Source of the DNA: Mucilaginibacter endophyticus
GTDB lineage: Bacteria; Bacteroidota; Bacteroidia; Sphingobacteriales; Sphingobacteriaceae
Length of the DNA stretch: 64,000 nt
Assembly: GCF_003351025.1 (NCBI RefSeq)
Contig: NZ_QPCG01000001.1
Location: 379,949 to 443,948 of the forward strand
Reading direction: 5' to 3'
Shown: positions 36,937-45,663 of the stretch, one piece after another
Position numbering within the stretch: position 1 is the stretch's first letter
How the letters are laid out: every line of letters begins with the position of its first letter
Position numbers and translations under genes: made by a program
Notes under the pieces: model-generated
Databases searched by the model: none
What the model was told of the DNA's origin: nothing
Seen by the model: the letters and a program-made list of their open reading frames with translations, nothing else

Positions 36937-38283
36937 ATGATCATTCAACAATTTTACGATAAAGGCCTGGCGCATGGTTCATATGCCGTGATCCGCACAG
37001 GCAAAATGATAGTTATTGACCCGGCGCGTGATCCGCAGCCTTATTATGATTTCGCGGCCCAACATGATGCCGACATTGTAGGTGTTATAGAAACCCACCC
37101 GCATGCCGATTTCGTAAGTTCGCACCTCGAAATTCACGAAACCACGGGCGCTGTCATTTACTGCAGTAAATTAACCGGTGCGGCGTACCCGCACGAAACA
37201 TTTGATGACGGCGACGTTATTCAACTGAACGATATTAAGCTAAAATCCATCAATACCCCCGGCCACTCGCCCGACTCTATCTGCATCTTGCTAATAGATG
37301 AAGAAGGCCGTGAAACAGCCATCTTTACCGGTGATACCCTGTTTGTTGGTGATGTAGGCCGGCCAGACTTAAGGGAAAACGTGGGCAACATCACTGCAAA
37401 AAAAGAAGAGCTTGCCCGCCAGATGTACCGGAGCACCCGCCAAAAGCTCATGACGCTGCCTAAAAACGTAATAGTTTACCCGGCGCACGGCCCCGGCTCG
37501 CTATGCGGCAAAAGCATGAGCCCCGATCTGGAAAGCACCATTGGCCGCGAATTGCGCGAAAACTATGCCTTGCAATTAATGGATGAGCTGGAGTTTGTAA
37601 GAACCCTTACTACCGATCAGCCTTTTATGCCTAAATACTTTGGCCGGGATGTGGAGTTGAATAAAAATGGTGTATCCGGCTTTGAGGGCAGCATTGTTGC
37701 TGTACCACGTATTGATGCAGACAGTGTTTTGGAAAACGGTATTTTGGTAGTTGATAGTCGCCCTAAAGCACAGTTCAGGAGCGGCCATCTGCACGGGGCC
37801 ATTAACCTGCAGGACGGCGAAAAATTTGAAACCTGGCTGGGTTCTATTATCGGTCCGGATGAGCAATTTTACCTCATTGCCGAAAACGATGACAAGCTTG
37901 ATACCCTGATTAAAAAGACAGCTAAAATTGGCTACGAGCAAAATATCAAAGCCGCGCTTTTAGCCCCTGCTAATACAGATGAAGTATCGGTAGATCTGGA
38001 CTTAGACGCATTCAAAGCAAACGAAAACGACTATACAGTGGTTAATGTTCGTAATCATGGCGAGGTTGCCGCAGGCAAGGTATTTAAAAATGCCATCAGC
38101 ATTCCCCTGCCTGAGCTACGCGAACGGGTTGACGAGATCCCTGCTGATAAACCGATTGTTGTACATTGCGCGGCCGGTTACCGTTCGGCGGCAGGCGTAA
38201 GCATTGTTTCGGCAGCTATTACAAGCGTACCGGTTTATGACCTCGGCGAGGTTGTAACAGAGATGATGAAGGAAATGCATTAA
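36937..38283 (+). CDS. Metallo-beta-lactamase fold protein with two rhodanese domains
   Basis: This 448-residue cytoplasmic protein has an N-terminal ETHE1-like MBL domain (iron site THPHADFVSSH, GHSPDS, FTGDTLFVGDVGRPD, YPAHGPGS). Two rhodanese domains follow. The first (VDSRPKAQFRSGHLHGAINL) has no active-site Cys. The second has the persulfide loop HCAAGYRSAAG. Such fusions oxidise or relay persulfide sulfur in H2S detoxification. The exact substrate is inferred. The start is ATG 36937, because the TTG at 36907 precedes a -7 box. It is divergent from the Doc operon, and a repeat tract follows. Confidence 0.9.
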   Translation: MIIQQFYDKGLAHGSYAVIRTGKMIVIDPARDPQPYYDFAAQHDADIVGVIETHPHADFVSSHLEIHETTGAVIYCSKLTGAAYPHETFDDGDVIQLNDIKLKSINTPGHSPDSICILLIDEEGRETAIFTGDTLFVGDVGRPDLRENVGNITAKKEELARQMYRSTRQKLMTLPKNVIVYPAHGPGSLCGKSMSPDLESTIGRELRENYALQLMDELEFVRTLTTDQPFMPKYFGRDVELNKNGVSGFEGSIVAVPRIDADSVLENGILVVDSRPKAQFRSGHLHGAINLQDGEKFETWLGSIIGPDEQFYLIAENDDKLDTLIKKTAKIGYEQNIKAALLAPANTDEVSVDLDLDAFKANENDYTVVNVRNHGEVAAGKVFKNAISIPLPELRERVDEIPADKPIVVHCAAGYRSAAGVSIVSAAITSVPVYDLGEVVTEMMKEMH

Positions 38284-38410
38284 TAGTTCATGGATGATAG
38301 TTCATGGTTCATGGCCAATAAAGTCCAGGAAACTATGAACTATCATTCGTAAACCATGAACTAAGTATACCAAAAAACCATGAACCATCATCTATGAACC
38401 ATGAACTAAC
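38283..38410. repeat. Inverted word-repeat tract running into mnmD
   Basis: The left arm (about 38285-38313) holds GTTCATGGATGATAGTTCAT-like words. The right arm (about 38331-38405) has ACTATGAACTATCATT, CCATGAACTAAG and ACCATGAACCATCATC forms. The right arm reaches into the mnmD start region. It has the same design as 4929-5022 and the outer arms of 32826-33352. Confidence 0.75.
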
Positions 38411-39071
38411 CATAGTCACCACAGCCGACGGCTCCAATACCATTTATAATGCCGAAGTAGGCGAGCATTATCATTCGCGCCATGGGGCTTTACAGGAGAG
38501 CTTGCACGTATTTGTTAAATCGGGATTGCAGTATTTTCTGGAACGCAATGATACCGCAGAGGCAAGTATACTTGAAGTAGGTTTTGGTACCGGCCTCAAT
38601 TTTTTACTAACTGCCGATGCATGCAACAATAAGCAGATACAGTTAAACTACACCGGCATTGAAGCTTACCCGGTAAATGCCGGTATGATGTTGCAAACCG
38701 GCTATCAGCAATATATTCCGGAATTGCTGTGGCAGCAGTTCAACGATAGTTACGCTAATGCCCTGACCGAGAAGATTAAGATCAACCCAACTACTAAACT
38801 GCATATCGCCCATACCAAACTTTTGGATTTTAAATCGGAAGAACAATTTGATATCATCTATTTTGATGCCTTTGCCGCCATTCATCAACCCGAGATGTGG
38901 AACGAGGAAGCTATTGGTCATACCGTCAGCTTTTTAAAATCGGGCGGCGTATTTGTTACCTACGCTATTACCGGCAACCTGAAACGTATGCTCAAAAGCA
39001 TGGGCTTTAAAGTAGAAAAAGCGCCCGGAGCACCCGGCAAACGCGAAATGCTCAGGGCGGTAAAACTTTAA
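38394..39071 (+). CDS. mnmD: tRNA 5-methylaminomethyl-2-thiouridine methyltransferase, MnmD type
   Basis: This 225-residue SAM methyltransferase completes mnm5s2U34 in certain tRNAs. In E. coli the same domain is fused to an oxidase in MnmC; here it is stand-alone. Visible features are GEHYHSRHGALQESLHVFVK, the SAM loop ILEVGFGTGLNFLLT, IYFDAFAAIHQPEMW and GVFVTYAITGNLKRMLKSMG. The first codons (MNHEL) are made from the word repeat CTATGAACCATGAACTA, so translation starts inside a repeat tract. A GTG/TTG start a few codons later cannot be excluded. It is convergent with an outer-membrane protein gene 7 nt away. Confidence 0.92.
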   Translation: MNHELTIVTTADGSNTIYNAEVGEHYHSRHGALQESLHVFVKSGLQYFLERNDTAEASILEVGFGTGLNFLLTADACNNKQIQLNYTGIEAYPVNAGMMLQTGYQQYIPELLWQQFNDSYANALTEKIKINPTTKLHIAHTKLLDFKSEEQFDIIYFDAFAAIHQPEMWNEEAIGHTVSFLKSGGVFVTYAITGNLKRMLKSMGFKVEKAPGAPGKREMLRAVKL

Positions 39072-39078
39072 TTTCAGA

Positions 39079-39909
39079 CTACAAGAACCTGAAGCCTACA
39101 TTGAACTTCAGTGTGAAACCATTGGTAGTAGGCAATTCGCGGTAAGCAAACTGGCCCTGGGTGGCGGCACTGCGGGTAGCATAAATGATAGGGCCGCCGC
39201 AAAGCGAAAACGCCAGACGCGAATTAACAGGAGCATAGTTAAGCGATGGGCCAATCAATAAACGGGCGCCGCCTTCGGCTTCATCCGCTTCCCAAAAGCC
39301 TTCCAGATCTTGCCCTACGGCTTCAAATCCGCCGAATAGTTGCCCGGAGATATGACGATGTACACCCACGCTGGTGATCAGGTCTAATCCATCGCGATTA
39401 GTCGCGAACGCTTTTTCAAAGCGAAGGTTAGCACCAAGTTTCCAATTTGATACTTCGTAAGCTGCAGTGATCCGGCTAAATGCTACCGCGTCGCTGTTAA
39501 ACTCTCTTCTGAAACCCAGACTGGCACCTGCCCTGAAACCCATCGGCTGGTTACCGCCGATAAAGTCACGCAATACTTCAGCTTGTTGCAGCGTGCGCAC
39601 GCCGCCATTATTACTAAAACCTGTACCCAGCATGGCCATCAACGTAAACTTATTGCCAAGGTATCCTTTAGCCGAAAAATTTTGATCGACACCATCAAAT
39701 CCCAATGGGGTAACGGTGCGCTCGCCATAGCCGCCCGAATAGTTTAAACTCCAGTTACGGCCTTGCGGGTTAAGTGTGCTCACGGTAAACAGGAAAGGCT
39801 GTGGCTGACTAAAAGTACTGTTAGCCACATCGCCAACTGGCTGTTGCTGCGCATGGCTTACTTTAAATATCGAAACAAAAAGAAGAATAGACAGGTAAAT
39901 TTTTCTCAT
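39079..39909 (-). CDS. Predicted outer-membrane beta-barrel protein
   Basis: This 276-residue protein has a signal peptide (MRKIYLSILLFVSIFKVSHA, before Gln21). Alternating hydrophobic strands ending in an aromatic residue (FTLKFNVGFRFL at the C-terminus) are the standard outer-membrane barrel ending. Repeated Gly/aromatic strands such as WSLNYSGGYGER and FRAGASLGFRREF support a barrel of about 10-12 strands. The ligand or role is unknown. There is no neighbour that hints at transport. Confidence 0.75.
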   Translation of the reverse strand: MRKIYLSILLFVSIFKVSHAQQQPVGDVANSTFSQPQPFLFTVSTLNPQGRNWSLNYSGGYGERTVTPLGFDGVDQNFSAKGYLGNKFTLMAMLGTGFSNNGGVRTLQQAEVLRDFIGGNQPMGFRAGASLGFRREFNSDAVAFSRITAAYEVSNWKLGANLRFEKAFATNRDGLDLITSVGVHRHISGQLFGGFEAVGQDLEGFWEADEAEGGARLLIGPSLNYAPVNSRLAFSLCGGPIIYATRSAATQGQFAYRELPTTNGFTLKFNVGFRFL

Positions 39910-40012
39910 GGTAAAATGTATTTATCAGATAGCATTAACAATTGGCTAATAAAATTAATTAATGTTAGTTTAAAATTAATGATACAGTAAGTTTTCATTA
40001 AAGATGTTATCA

Positions 40013-40020
40013 TACCTTTG
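40013..40020 (+). promoter_or_regulatory. -7 box of mazG
   Basis: TACCTTTG matches TAnnTTTG, 28 nt before the ATG at 40049. A TTTTC about 17 nt upstream may be the -33. It lies inside the longer ORF that begins at 40004, arguing for the shorter start. Confidence 0.55.
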
Positions 40021-40048
40021 CGGTATAAGTATTCATTATAAATATTTT

Positions 40049-40852
40049 ATGCCTTTAAAAGCCCCTGAAACCGCGCCTACCGCTGCCATAGCGTTTGACA
40101 GATTACTCATTATCATGAACGACCTGCGGGCCAATTGCCCCTGGGATAAAAAGCAAACGCTTGAAAGCCTGCGCCACCTTACCATCGAAGAAACTTATGA
40201 GCTAAGCGATGCCATTTTAGGCGGCGATATGCCCGAAATAAAAAAGGAGCTTGGCGATATTATGCTGCACCTGGTATTCTACGCTAAAATTGCTTCCGAA
40301 ACCAACGATTTTACCATCACCGACGTTTTGAATAGTGTTTGTGAAAAGCTGATCAATCGCCACCCACATATTTATGGCGATGTTGAGGTGCAGAATGAAG
40401 AGGATGTTAAACGCAACTGGGAGCAGATCAAGCTTAAAGAAGGTAACAAATCTGTTTTAGGTGGCGTACCTGCTTCATTACCCGCGTTGGTAAAAGCATC
40501 ACGCATTCAGGAAAAGGCCCGTGGCGTTGGATTTGACTGGGAAGAGAAAAGCCAGGTTTGGGCCAAAGTTGAGGAAGAGATGCAGGAGTTTAAAAACGAG
40601 TTTAACGCCGAAGATGAAAGCACCATTGATCACGAAAGAGCAGAAGCCGAATTTGGCGACCTGCTGTTCTCTTTGATTAATTATGCACGCTTCATCAACA
40701 TTAACCCAGAAAACGCCCTCGAAAAAACCAATAAAAAATTCATCAAACGTTTTCAGTATCTGGAACTTAAGGCCCAGGAAAACGGCAAACAATTGCATGA
40801 TATGAGCCTGGCCGAAATGGATGTTTTTTGGGATGAGGCAAAAAAACTATAA
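40049..40852 (+). CDS. mazG: Nucleoside triphosphate pyrophosphohydrolase MazG
   Basis: MazG hydrolyses NTPs to NMP and PPi, cleansing abnormal nucleotides and tempering ppGpp-linked stress. Two tandem MazG domains are present. The first has LRANCPWDKKQTLESLRHLT, EETYELSDAI and KKELGDIMLHLVFYAKI. The second has FDWEEKSQVWAKVEEEMQEF and EAEFGDLLFSLINYARF with the ExxE/D metal residues. The length of 267 residues from ATG 40049 (MPLKAPETAP) matches the family. The longer start at 40004 precedes the promoter box. Confidence 0.95.
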   Translation: MPLKAPETAPTAAIAFDRLLIIMNDLRANCPWDKKQTLESLRHLTIEETYELSDAILGGDMPEIKKELGDIMLHLVFYAKIASETNDFTITDVLNSVCEKLINRHPHIYGDVEVQNEEDVKRNWEQIKLKEGNKSVLGGVPASLPALVKASRIQEKARGVGFDWEEKSQVWAKVEEEMQEFKNEFNAEDESTIDHERAEAEFGDLLFSLINYARFININPENALEKTNKKFIKRFQYLELKAQENGKQLHDMSLAEMDVFWDEAKKL

Positions 40853-40929
40853 AAATACCGCGGCGAGGTGTAGCGTTTAGTTAAAAACGTGCGTAATGGT
40901 TAAAAAAAATTGATAACGAGATAAGATAT

Positions 40930-41358
40930 ATGAAACGTAATTTATTTTACCTGCTGCCATTACTGTTAACATTAGGTGTTGCCTGTTCACCAAAAAACGA
41001 GGTTGTACCGGTTGCTCAACCACAAGGTAGTTTTACCGGAACATTTGGCGCGCTGGTTAAAAAAACCACCGGCACCGGCTATGATACTATTCGGGATACT
41101 ATAGCGCTAAATCTTTCTGCTACCTCTTTATTTAAAGTAGGTGCCGAAACCAGGAAGCATGTGGCCAGCTATGGAGCATTTGCTTATAACGGATATTATA
41201 TCCAGTTTAATGACTCAACTGCAGTGGTGCCCGGTGTTAATAAATTCCACCTTAAAGGTGTTTACCAGTACTATTATGATGGTAGCGTATTTCAATTGCA
41301 ACGTAACAGCAATGGTGATACACTTACCGTTCAGTACAATTTAAAGAAAACTAATTAA
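40930..41358 (+). CDS. Small predicted lipoprotein
   Basis: This is a 142-residue lipoprotein (MKRNLFYLLPLLLTLGVAC, lipobox Cys19). Its mature domain looks like an all-beta fold (IRDTIALNLSATSLFKVG, YYIQFNDSTAVVPGVNKF, KGVYQYYYDGSVFQLQRN). Proteins of this size in Bacteroidota often sit at the outer membrane. No family is recognised and no function is claimed. A strong terminator follows. Confidence 0.65.
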   Translation: MKRNLFYLLPLLLTLGVACSPKNEVVPVAQPQGSFTGTFGALVKKTTGTGYDTIRDTIALNLSATSLFKVGAETRKHVASYGAFAYNGYYIQFNDSTAVVPGVNKFHLKGVYQYYYDGSVFQLQRNSNGDTLTVQYNLKKTN

Positions 41359-41386
41359 CTAAAAGTCCTATTGTTTTAATTACCGT

Positions 41387-41419
41387 GCCGGTGCCCCTAC
41401 TCGGGGTACCGGCTTTTTT
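41387..41419 (+). terminator. Rho-independent terminator after the lipoprotein gene
   Basis: GCCGGTGCCCC (41387-41397), loop TACTC and GGGGTACCGGC (41403-41413) form an 11-bp stem with one G-T pair, followed by TTTTTT. Confidence 0.9.
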
Positions 41420-41532
41420 GATTACAAGAGGCAGACTATATCGGCAGATTTTTTTTATTTATTTTGTATCATTTAAATCTTCTGCTGCGTAAAGGCTTTT
41501 AAAACAACATTTAGCGGAACTAAGTACATTTA

Positions 41533-42087
41533 ATGCATCCACCCCCTCGCATTACCGAAGAAGAAATCGTAAGGCAATGCAAAACAGGCAGCTTAAAACA
41601 CCAGGAATTGCTATACAAGCAGTTCTATGGCTACGCTATGGGTATAAGTTTGCGTTACAGCTTAAACCGCGATGATGCTCTTGAGGCTGTAAATGATGCT
41701 TTTATAAAAGTATTTAATGCTATTGGCGGCTACAATACCGATAAGCCGTTTAAAGCCTGGCTCCGCACCATTTTGGTTAACACGGCCATCGACCGCCGGC
41801 GTAAGGACCTTAAATTCCAGCTTAATGTTGAATTGGATAATGCCGCCCCTATCAGGAGTAACATGGGGCCGGTTGATAATTTAAATGCACAGGATATTTT
41901 AAAGTTGATGGTTGAGCTCCCGGCTATTCAGCGAACCATTTTTAACATGTATGAGATAGACGGCTACGATCATGATGAAATAGCCACTACGCTCGGCATC
42001 CCGGTAAGCTCATCGCGCGTTTACCTGAGCAGGGCGAAAGAGAGATTAAGGAATATATTAAGAAAAGAAGCACAAAACCATGGATGA
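41533..42087 (+). CDS. ECF-type RNA polymerase sigma factor
   Basis: This 184-residue sigma factor has region 2 (LLYKQFYGYAMGISLRYSLN, DDALEAVNDAFIKVFNAIGG, KPFKAWLRTILVNTAIDRRR) and region 4 (ELPAIQRTIFNMYEIDGYDH, DEIATTLGIPVSSSRVYLSR). It directs RNA polymerase to a stress or envelope regulon. Its 3' end overlaps the next gene by 8 nt, which encodes a single-pass protein with a cytoplasmic N-terminus and a C-terminal barrel. This is the arrangement of the Das/Dma sigma/dual-membrane anti-sigma systems described in Bacteroides. The regulon is unknown. Confidence 0.93.
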   Translation: MHPPPRITEEEIVRQCKTGSLKHQELLYKQFYGYAMGISLRYSLNRDDALEAVNDAFIKVFNAIGGYNTDKPFKAWLRTILVNTAIDRRRKDLKFQLNVELDNAAPIRSNMGPVDNLNAQDILKLMVELPAIQRTIFNMYEIDGYDHDEIATTLGIPVSSSRVYLSRAKERLRNILRKEAQNHG

Positions 42088-43606
42088 TCAGTTGGATAAC
42101 GACTTAAGAGACCGCATCAGGGAAGTGTTTGATAATTACGAAGACACTACTGCTGATGAAGGCTGGCTGTTGCTCAGGGAGAGATTCCCTGCTCAGGAAA
42201 AGCAGCGCCGCCCGGTTTACCTATGGTGGGCAAGCGCGGCCGCTGCCCTGCTGCTATTTTTAAGTATAGGCATTTGGTTTGCGACAAACAAAACCAAAGT
42301 AAATAATAACGGCCAAACATTTTCGGTAAAACCGTCAAAACCTGCGCAGCCTCAAAACAACGCGGCAGCCGATAGTACTAATCAAAATATTGCACCTGTA
42401 CAGCCGCCTGTAACAGCTAAACAATCGCCTGCAACCAACCTTGCAAGCAATAATAGCAGCACACAATCTTCAGTTACAAAAACAAACCCCCTTAGTGGTG
42501 TATCAGCAAACAAGGCTAACACCTTCGCGAATAATAATGGTTTAAATAAACCGGCTGCTAATCCGGTTGTAAATCAGCCGGGAATAAAAGTACCTGCCTT
42601 TACTCCGGTGCAGGCAAATCCTTTGGCTACAAACCCGCTTAACACCATTGCTACCAATGTGCCGCCTGTTACCCAACCGGCTAACAACGGAGTAATCAAC
42701 GTGCCTGCAGGTAAAAAAGCCGACAGTGTTGACACTGTATTGCCGCAAACCAATACACAACAACTTGCCAATAATCCGGCTGTACAGTCTCCGGTTAATA
42801 ACAACCCGGTAAAAGCAGCTCCTGCAAACAACGTCCCATCGGTTGTAAAAGTTAAACCAAAGACTAATTCGATGGAGGCATTGCTGGCCAGCGATCACGA
42901 TCAGCCTAAAAAGCCTGATGCCGATATGGGCGAGCGCAGGGTGAAATTCAGCGTTTATGCTGCTACCTTCTTCAACTATGCAAAGGGCAGCCAGAACCAG
43001 GTAAATGCGGGCGCGGGCTTTACATCTGATATCAGGCTGAGCAAAAACCTTAAACTATCAACCGGTTTGGCACTGGCCCAAAACACGCTTAACTATGATA
43101 AAAATAAGCCAACAAATACACGTGAGGCAGTTTCTTTTTCACCAGCTTTAGTTGCCGGGTACAATAGCTTGTCTGACTTTAGCAAAGTATCGGCTTCACC
43201 AACATTTACAAATTACAATGCCAAACTGGTTGGCTTAGATATCCCGGTTAACCTTAAATATGAGTTTAATCCACAAAAAAACGACACCTATATATCGGCA
43301 GGTGTAAGCTCCGGTACTTTTGTTAACGAAGCCTATACGGCAAGTTACAGTTACCCAGGCCTTGCAATGGCGGCAGGTGTGCAGGCGCAAACATCCGACG
43401 AAACAACACACAAAAGCTTTAACAGCTTTTACTTTGCCAGAACCCTGAATGTGGCATTTGGAGTTGGATATCCTTTAGGAAAATCGAACAAACTGATTAT
43501 TGAACCATTTTTGAAATACCCGCTTGATGGGCTTGGGTCACAGCAGATAAAATTTGGAGCAGGCGGTTTAAACCTGAAACTGAACTTTACAACTCATAAA
43601 AAATGA
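42080..43606 (+). CDS. Predicted dual-membrane-spanning anti-sigma factor (Dma-like)
   Basis: This 508-residue protein has three parts. Residues 1-46 are a charged cytoplasmic segment (DNDLRDRIREVFDNYEDTTA). Residues 47-69 are one membrane helix (YLWWASAAAALLLFLSIGIW). Residues 70 to about 285 are a low-complexity Asn/Pro/Ala/Val linker long enough to cross the periplasm. The rest is an outer-membrane-type barrel (KFSVYAATFFNYAKG, DIRLSKNLKLSTGLALAQNT, ending GAGGLNLKLNFTTHKK). The overlap with the ECF sigma gene supports an anti-sigma role. Dma proteins of Bacteroides thetaiotaomicron share this layout. Assignment is by architecture, not by search. Confidence 0.75.
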   Translation: MDDQLDNDLRDRIREVFDNYEDTTADEGWLLLRERFPAQEKQRRPVYLWWASAAAALLLFLSIGIWFATNKTKVNNNGQTFSVKPSKPAQPQNNAAADSTNQNIAPVQPPVTAKQSPATNLASNNSSTQSSVTKTNPLSGVSANKANTFANNNGLNKPAANPVVNQPGIKVPAFTPVQANPLATNPLNTIATNVPPVTQPANNGVINVPAGKKADSVDTVLPQTNTQQLANNPAVQSPVNNNPVKAAPANNVPSVVKVKPKTNSMEALLASDHDQPKKPDADMGERRVKFSVYAATFFNYAKGSQNQVNAGAGFTSDIRLSKNLKLSTGLALAQNTLNYDKNKPTNTREAVSFSPALVAGYNSLSDFSKVSASPTFTNYNAKLVGLDIPVNLKYEFNPQKNDTYISAGVSSGTFVNEAYTASYSYPGLAMAAGVQAQTSDETTHKSFNSFYFARTLNVAFGVGYPLGKSNKLIIEPFLKYPLDGLGSQQIKFGAGGLNLKLNFTTHKK

Positions 43607-44355
43607 AAAAGTACCTCCTTATCCTTGCCCCGTTAATGTTTAGCGGGCTGAGGCTTTGCGCCCAAAAATTAGAAGTTTCTGTACAGGCTAACACCGGCTT
43701 GTTCCATTTCGCAGGTAAATCATCAACAGCTACCACCCAGGTATTACAGGGCTCAATTACCGGCGACCCGATGAACCGGGCCAATAATCCTTACGGAAAT
43801 AAAAACGCTTTTGGTTACGGCGGCAGTATCCAGGTTCAAACTATTTCAAAAGGCGGGTTCATTGTTGGCTTACAGGGAGGTTATGAATTATTACGAAGTA
43901 AAGTTGAGGTAGATAAATATTCACCTATTACAACCGTTTTATACTATGACTATCTGCCCATCACAGCAAATGATCCCAGTTTCACGGTAACCGGACACGT
44001 AGCCTTCCAAACCCAAAGTATTAACCTTAATCCATACATCGGTTATCGTTTTCTGCTTAGTAAAGTTAACCTCGATATTTTACCGGGGATGGATATCGGC
44101 CTGATATTGAACAGCAGGGATAAGGGAGAGGTTAAGGACAAAGATGGTAAAATTTATAAAGTCGACTACAAAAGAAGTAAAGCACCAACCGATATCCGCT
44201 TACGCCTTGGTGCTGCTGCCAGTTATGGTCGTTACGGTTTAAATGCAAGCTTCGCCCATGGTGTGAGTAATTACATGAAAGACATGATAGGCGATGCATC
44301 CTTTAACACACACAGCGAATATTTTAGGTTGGGATTAAGTTACCGCTTGCTTTAA
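43603..44355 (+). CDS. Outer-membrane beta-barrel protein of the sigma operon
   Basis: This 250-residue protein has a signal peptide (YLLILAPLMFSGLRLCA before Gln21) and a barrel-like domain (LEVSVQANTGLFHFAG, GGSIQVQTISKGGFIVGLQG, SINLNPYIGYRFLLSK), ending EYFRLGLSYRLL with the typical aromatic pattern. It overlaps the dual-membrane protein by 4 nt (ATGA). It may sense or be controlled by the system, or form part of the outer-membrane complex. No ligand can be named. Confidence 0.75.
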   Translation: MKKYLLILAPLMFSGLRLCAQKLEVSVQANTGLFHFAGKSSTATTQVLQGSITGDPMNRANNPYGNKNAFGYGGSIQVQTISKGGFIVGLQGGYELLRSKVEVDKYSPITTVLYYDYLPITANDPSFTVTGHVAFQTQSINLNPYIGYRFLLSKVNLDILPGMDIGLILNSRDKGEVKDKDGKIYKVDYKRSKAPTDIRLRLGAAASYGRYGLNASFAHGVSNYMKDMIGDASFNTHSEYFRLGLSYRLL

Positions 44356-44356
44356 A

Positions 44357-45583
44357 CTATTTAAATTGGATTGCTTTCACCGGCGAGATTCGGCTTACCA
44401 ATGTTGATGGGATAATGAGCACCAGCAAACAGATGATCAGCGTACCAATATTTAGCAGGATAATGTCAACGCTATCAAACTCAACCGGTACAAAGGTCAT
44501 GTAATAAGATGCCTGATCGAGTTTAAAAAAGTGGGTGTACGTTTGGAAGTAGCCCAAACCAATGCCCAATAAATTACCTAACAATAAGCCCAGACCTATC
44601 AGGTAAGTAGCATTGATGAGGAATACCTTTCGGATAGCCCAGTTGGAAGCTCCCATGGCCTTGAACATGCCAATCATGGCTGTACGCTCAAGGATCATGA
44701 TCAGCAATGCCGAAATCATATTGATAACGGCAACTGCTACCATCAATACCAGCATCACTACCGAATTAACATCCAGCAGATTGAGCCATTCAAATATTGT
44801 TGGATAATCTTCTTCAATGGTATATTCTTTCAGTTTTACGGGCAAAACGGTATCAAGCGCGTTGGCGGCTTCGTTAATGTGTTCAAAATCGGATACACGC
44901 AGTTCGTATTGGCCAATTTCATCCGGTTTCCAGTCGTTAAGGCGGTTAATGAGCGATAGCGCGCCTATAACAAAGGTTTTATCCACTTCCTCAACACCGA
45001 TGTTAAAGATCCCTTTTATTTTAAACTGACGTTTACGCAATGGTTCCTGCACAAAATACATCAGTAGCTTATCACCAACCTTAAGTTTAAGCCTGTCGGC
45101 CGTTGTTTGTGAGATCATGATCTCCTTTTGCGCCTCAACCGAATCGGCAAAGCTAATGACATCGCCGGCAACCATCATTTTTTTAAAATAGCCCCAGTCG
45201 TAACTTTTATCAACACCCTTAAGTACTACGCCCTCAATTTCGTTATTGGCCTTAACAATACCCGGCTTGGTAGCCACCGGCATTACATGGGTAATAAACG
45301 AACTTTTGAGTGCACGCTTAACAAACTCCTTATCGGCAGGGAACGAAGAACTCTGGTATGAATTATTCAGATCGAACTTAACCACGCGGATATCCCCCGC
45401 AAAGCCTCGAACTTTATTGCGGATTTCGTGTTTAAATCCTTTAACGATAGCAAGTGACAGTATCATTACGCCAAGGCCCAGCATAATACCTATAATTGCA
45501 ATGCGCACTATCAGTTTAGAGAAAGTGCGTTTTGATTTAAATGTTATACGGGCTGATATAAAAGAGGCGAAACTCAATGGCAA
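44357..45583 (-). CDS. ABC transporter permease, LolC/LolE-FtsX type
   Basis: This 408-residue permease has one N-terminal helix (LIVRIAIIGIMLGLGVMILS) and a large periplasmic MacB-like domain. Three C-terminal helices (VNSVVMLVLMVAVAVINMIS, AIRKVFLINATYLIGLGLL and LLNIGTLIICLLVLIIPSTL) include the conserved FtsX ILERTAMIGMFKAMGAS loop. This layout fits LolC/E, which extract lipoproteins from the inner membrane with LolD. No LolD ATPase is adjacent. The end abuts the barrel gene by 1 nt on the opposite strand. Confidence 0.88.
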   Translation of the reverse strand: MPLSFASFISARITFKSKRTFSKLIVRIAIIGIMLGLGVMILSLAIVKGFKHEIRNKVRGFAGDIRVVKFDLNNSYQSSSFPADKEFVKRALKSSFITHVMPVATKPGIVKANNEIEGVVLKGVDKSYDWGYFKKMMVAGDVISFADSVEAQKEIMISQTTADRLKLKVGDKLLMYFVQEPLRKRQFKIKGIFNIGVEEVDKTFVIGALSLINRLNDWKPDEIGQYELRVSDFEHINEAANALDTVLPVKLKEYTIEEDYPTIFEWLNLLDVNSVVMLVLMVAVAVINMISALLIMILERTAMIGMFKAMGASNWAIRKVFLINATYLIGLGLLLGNLLGIGLGYFQTYTHFFKLDQASYYMTFVPVEFDSVDIILLNIGTLIICLLVLIIPSTLVSRISPVKAIQFK

Positions 45584-45663
45584 ACTGTTTTTTTGTACCT
45601 TCGCAAATATGCGGTTTTGCTGTTAAACCTGCCACTTTTAAAATTGTTTCAACTCAATATTTT

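Noticed and set aside
40004-40048. Longer mazG start at ATG 40004
   Set aside because: The -7 box at 40013-40020 lies inside the extension; the family N-terminus begins near MPLKAPETAP.
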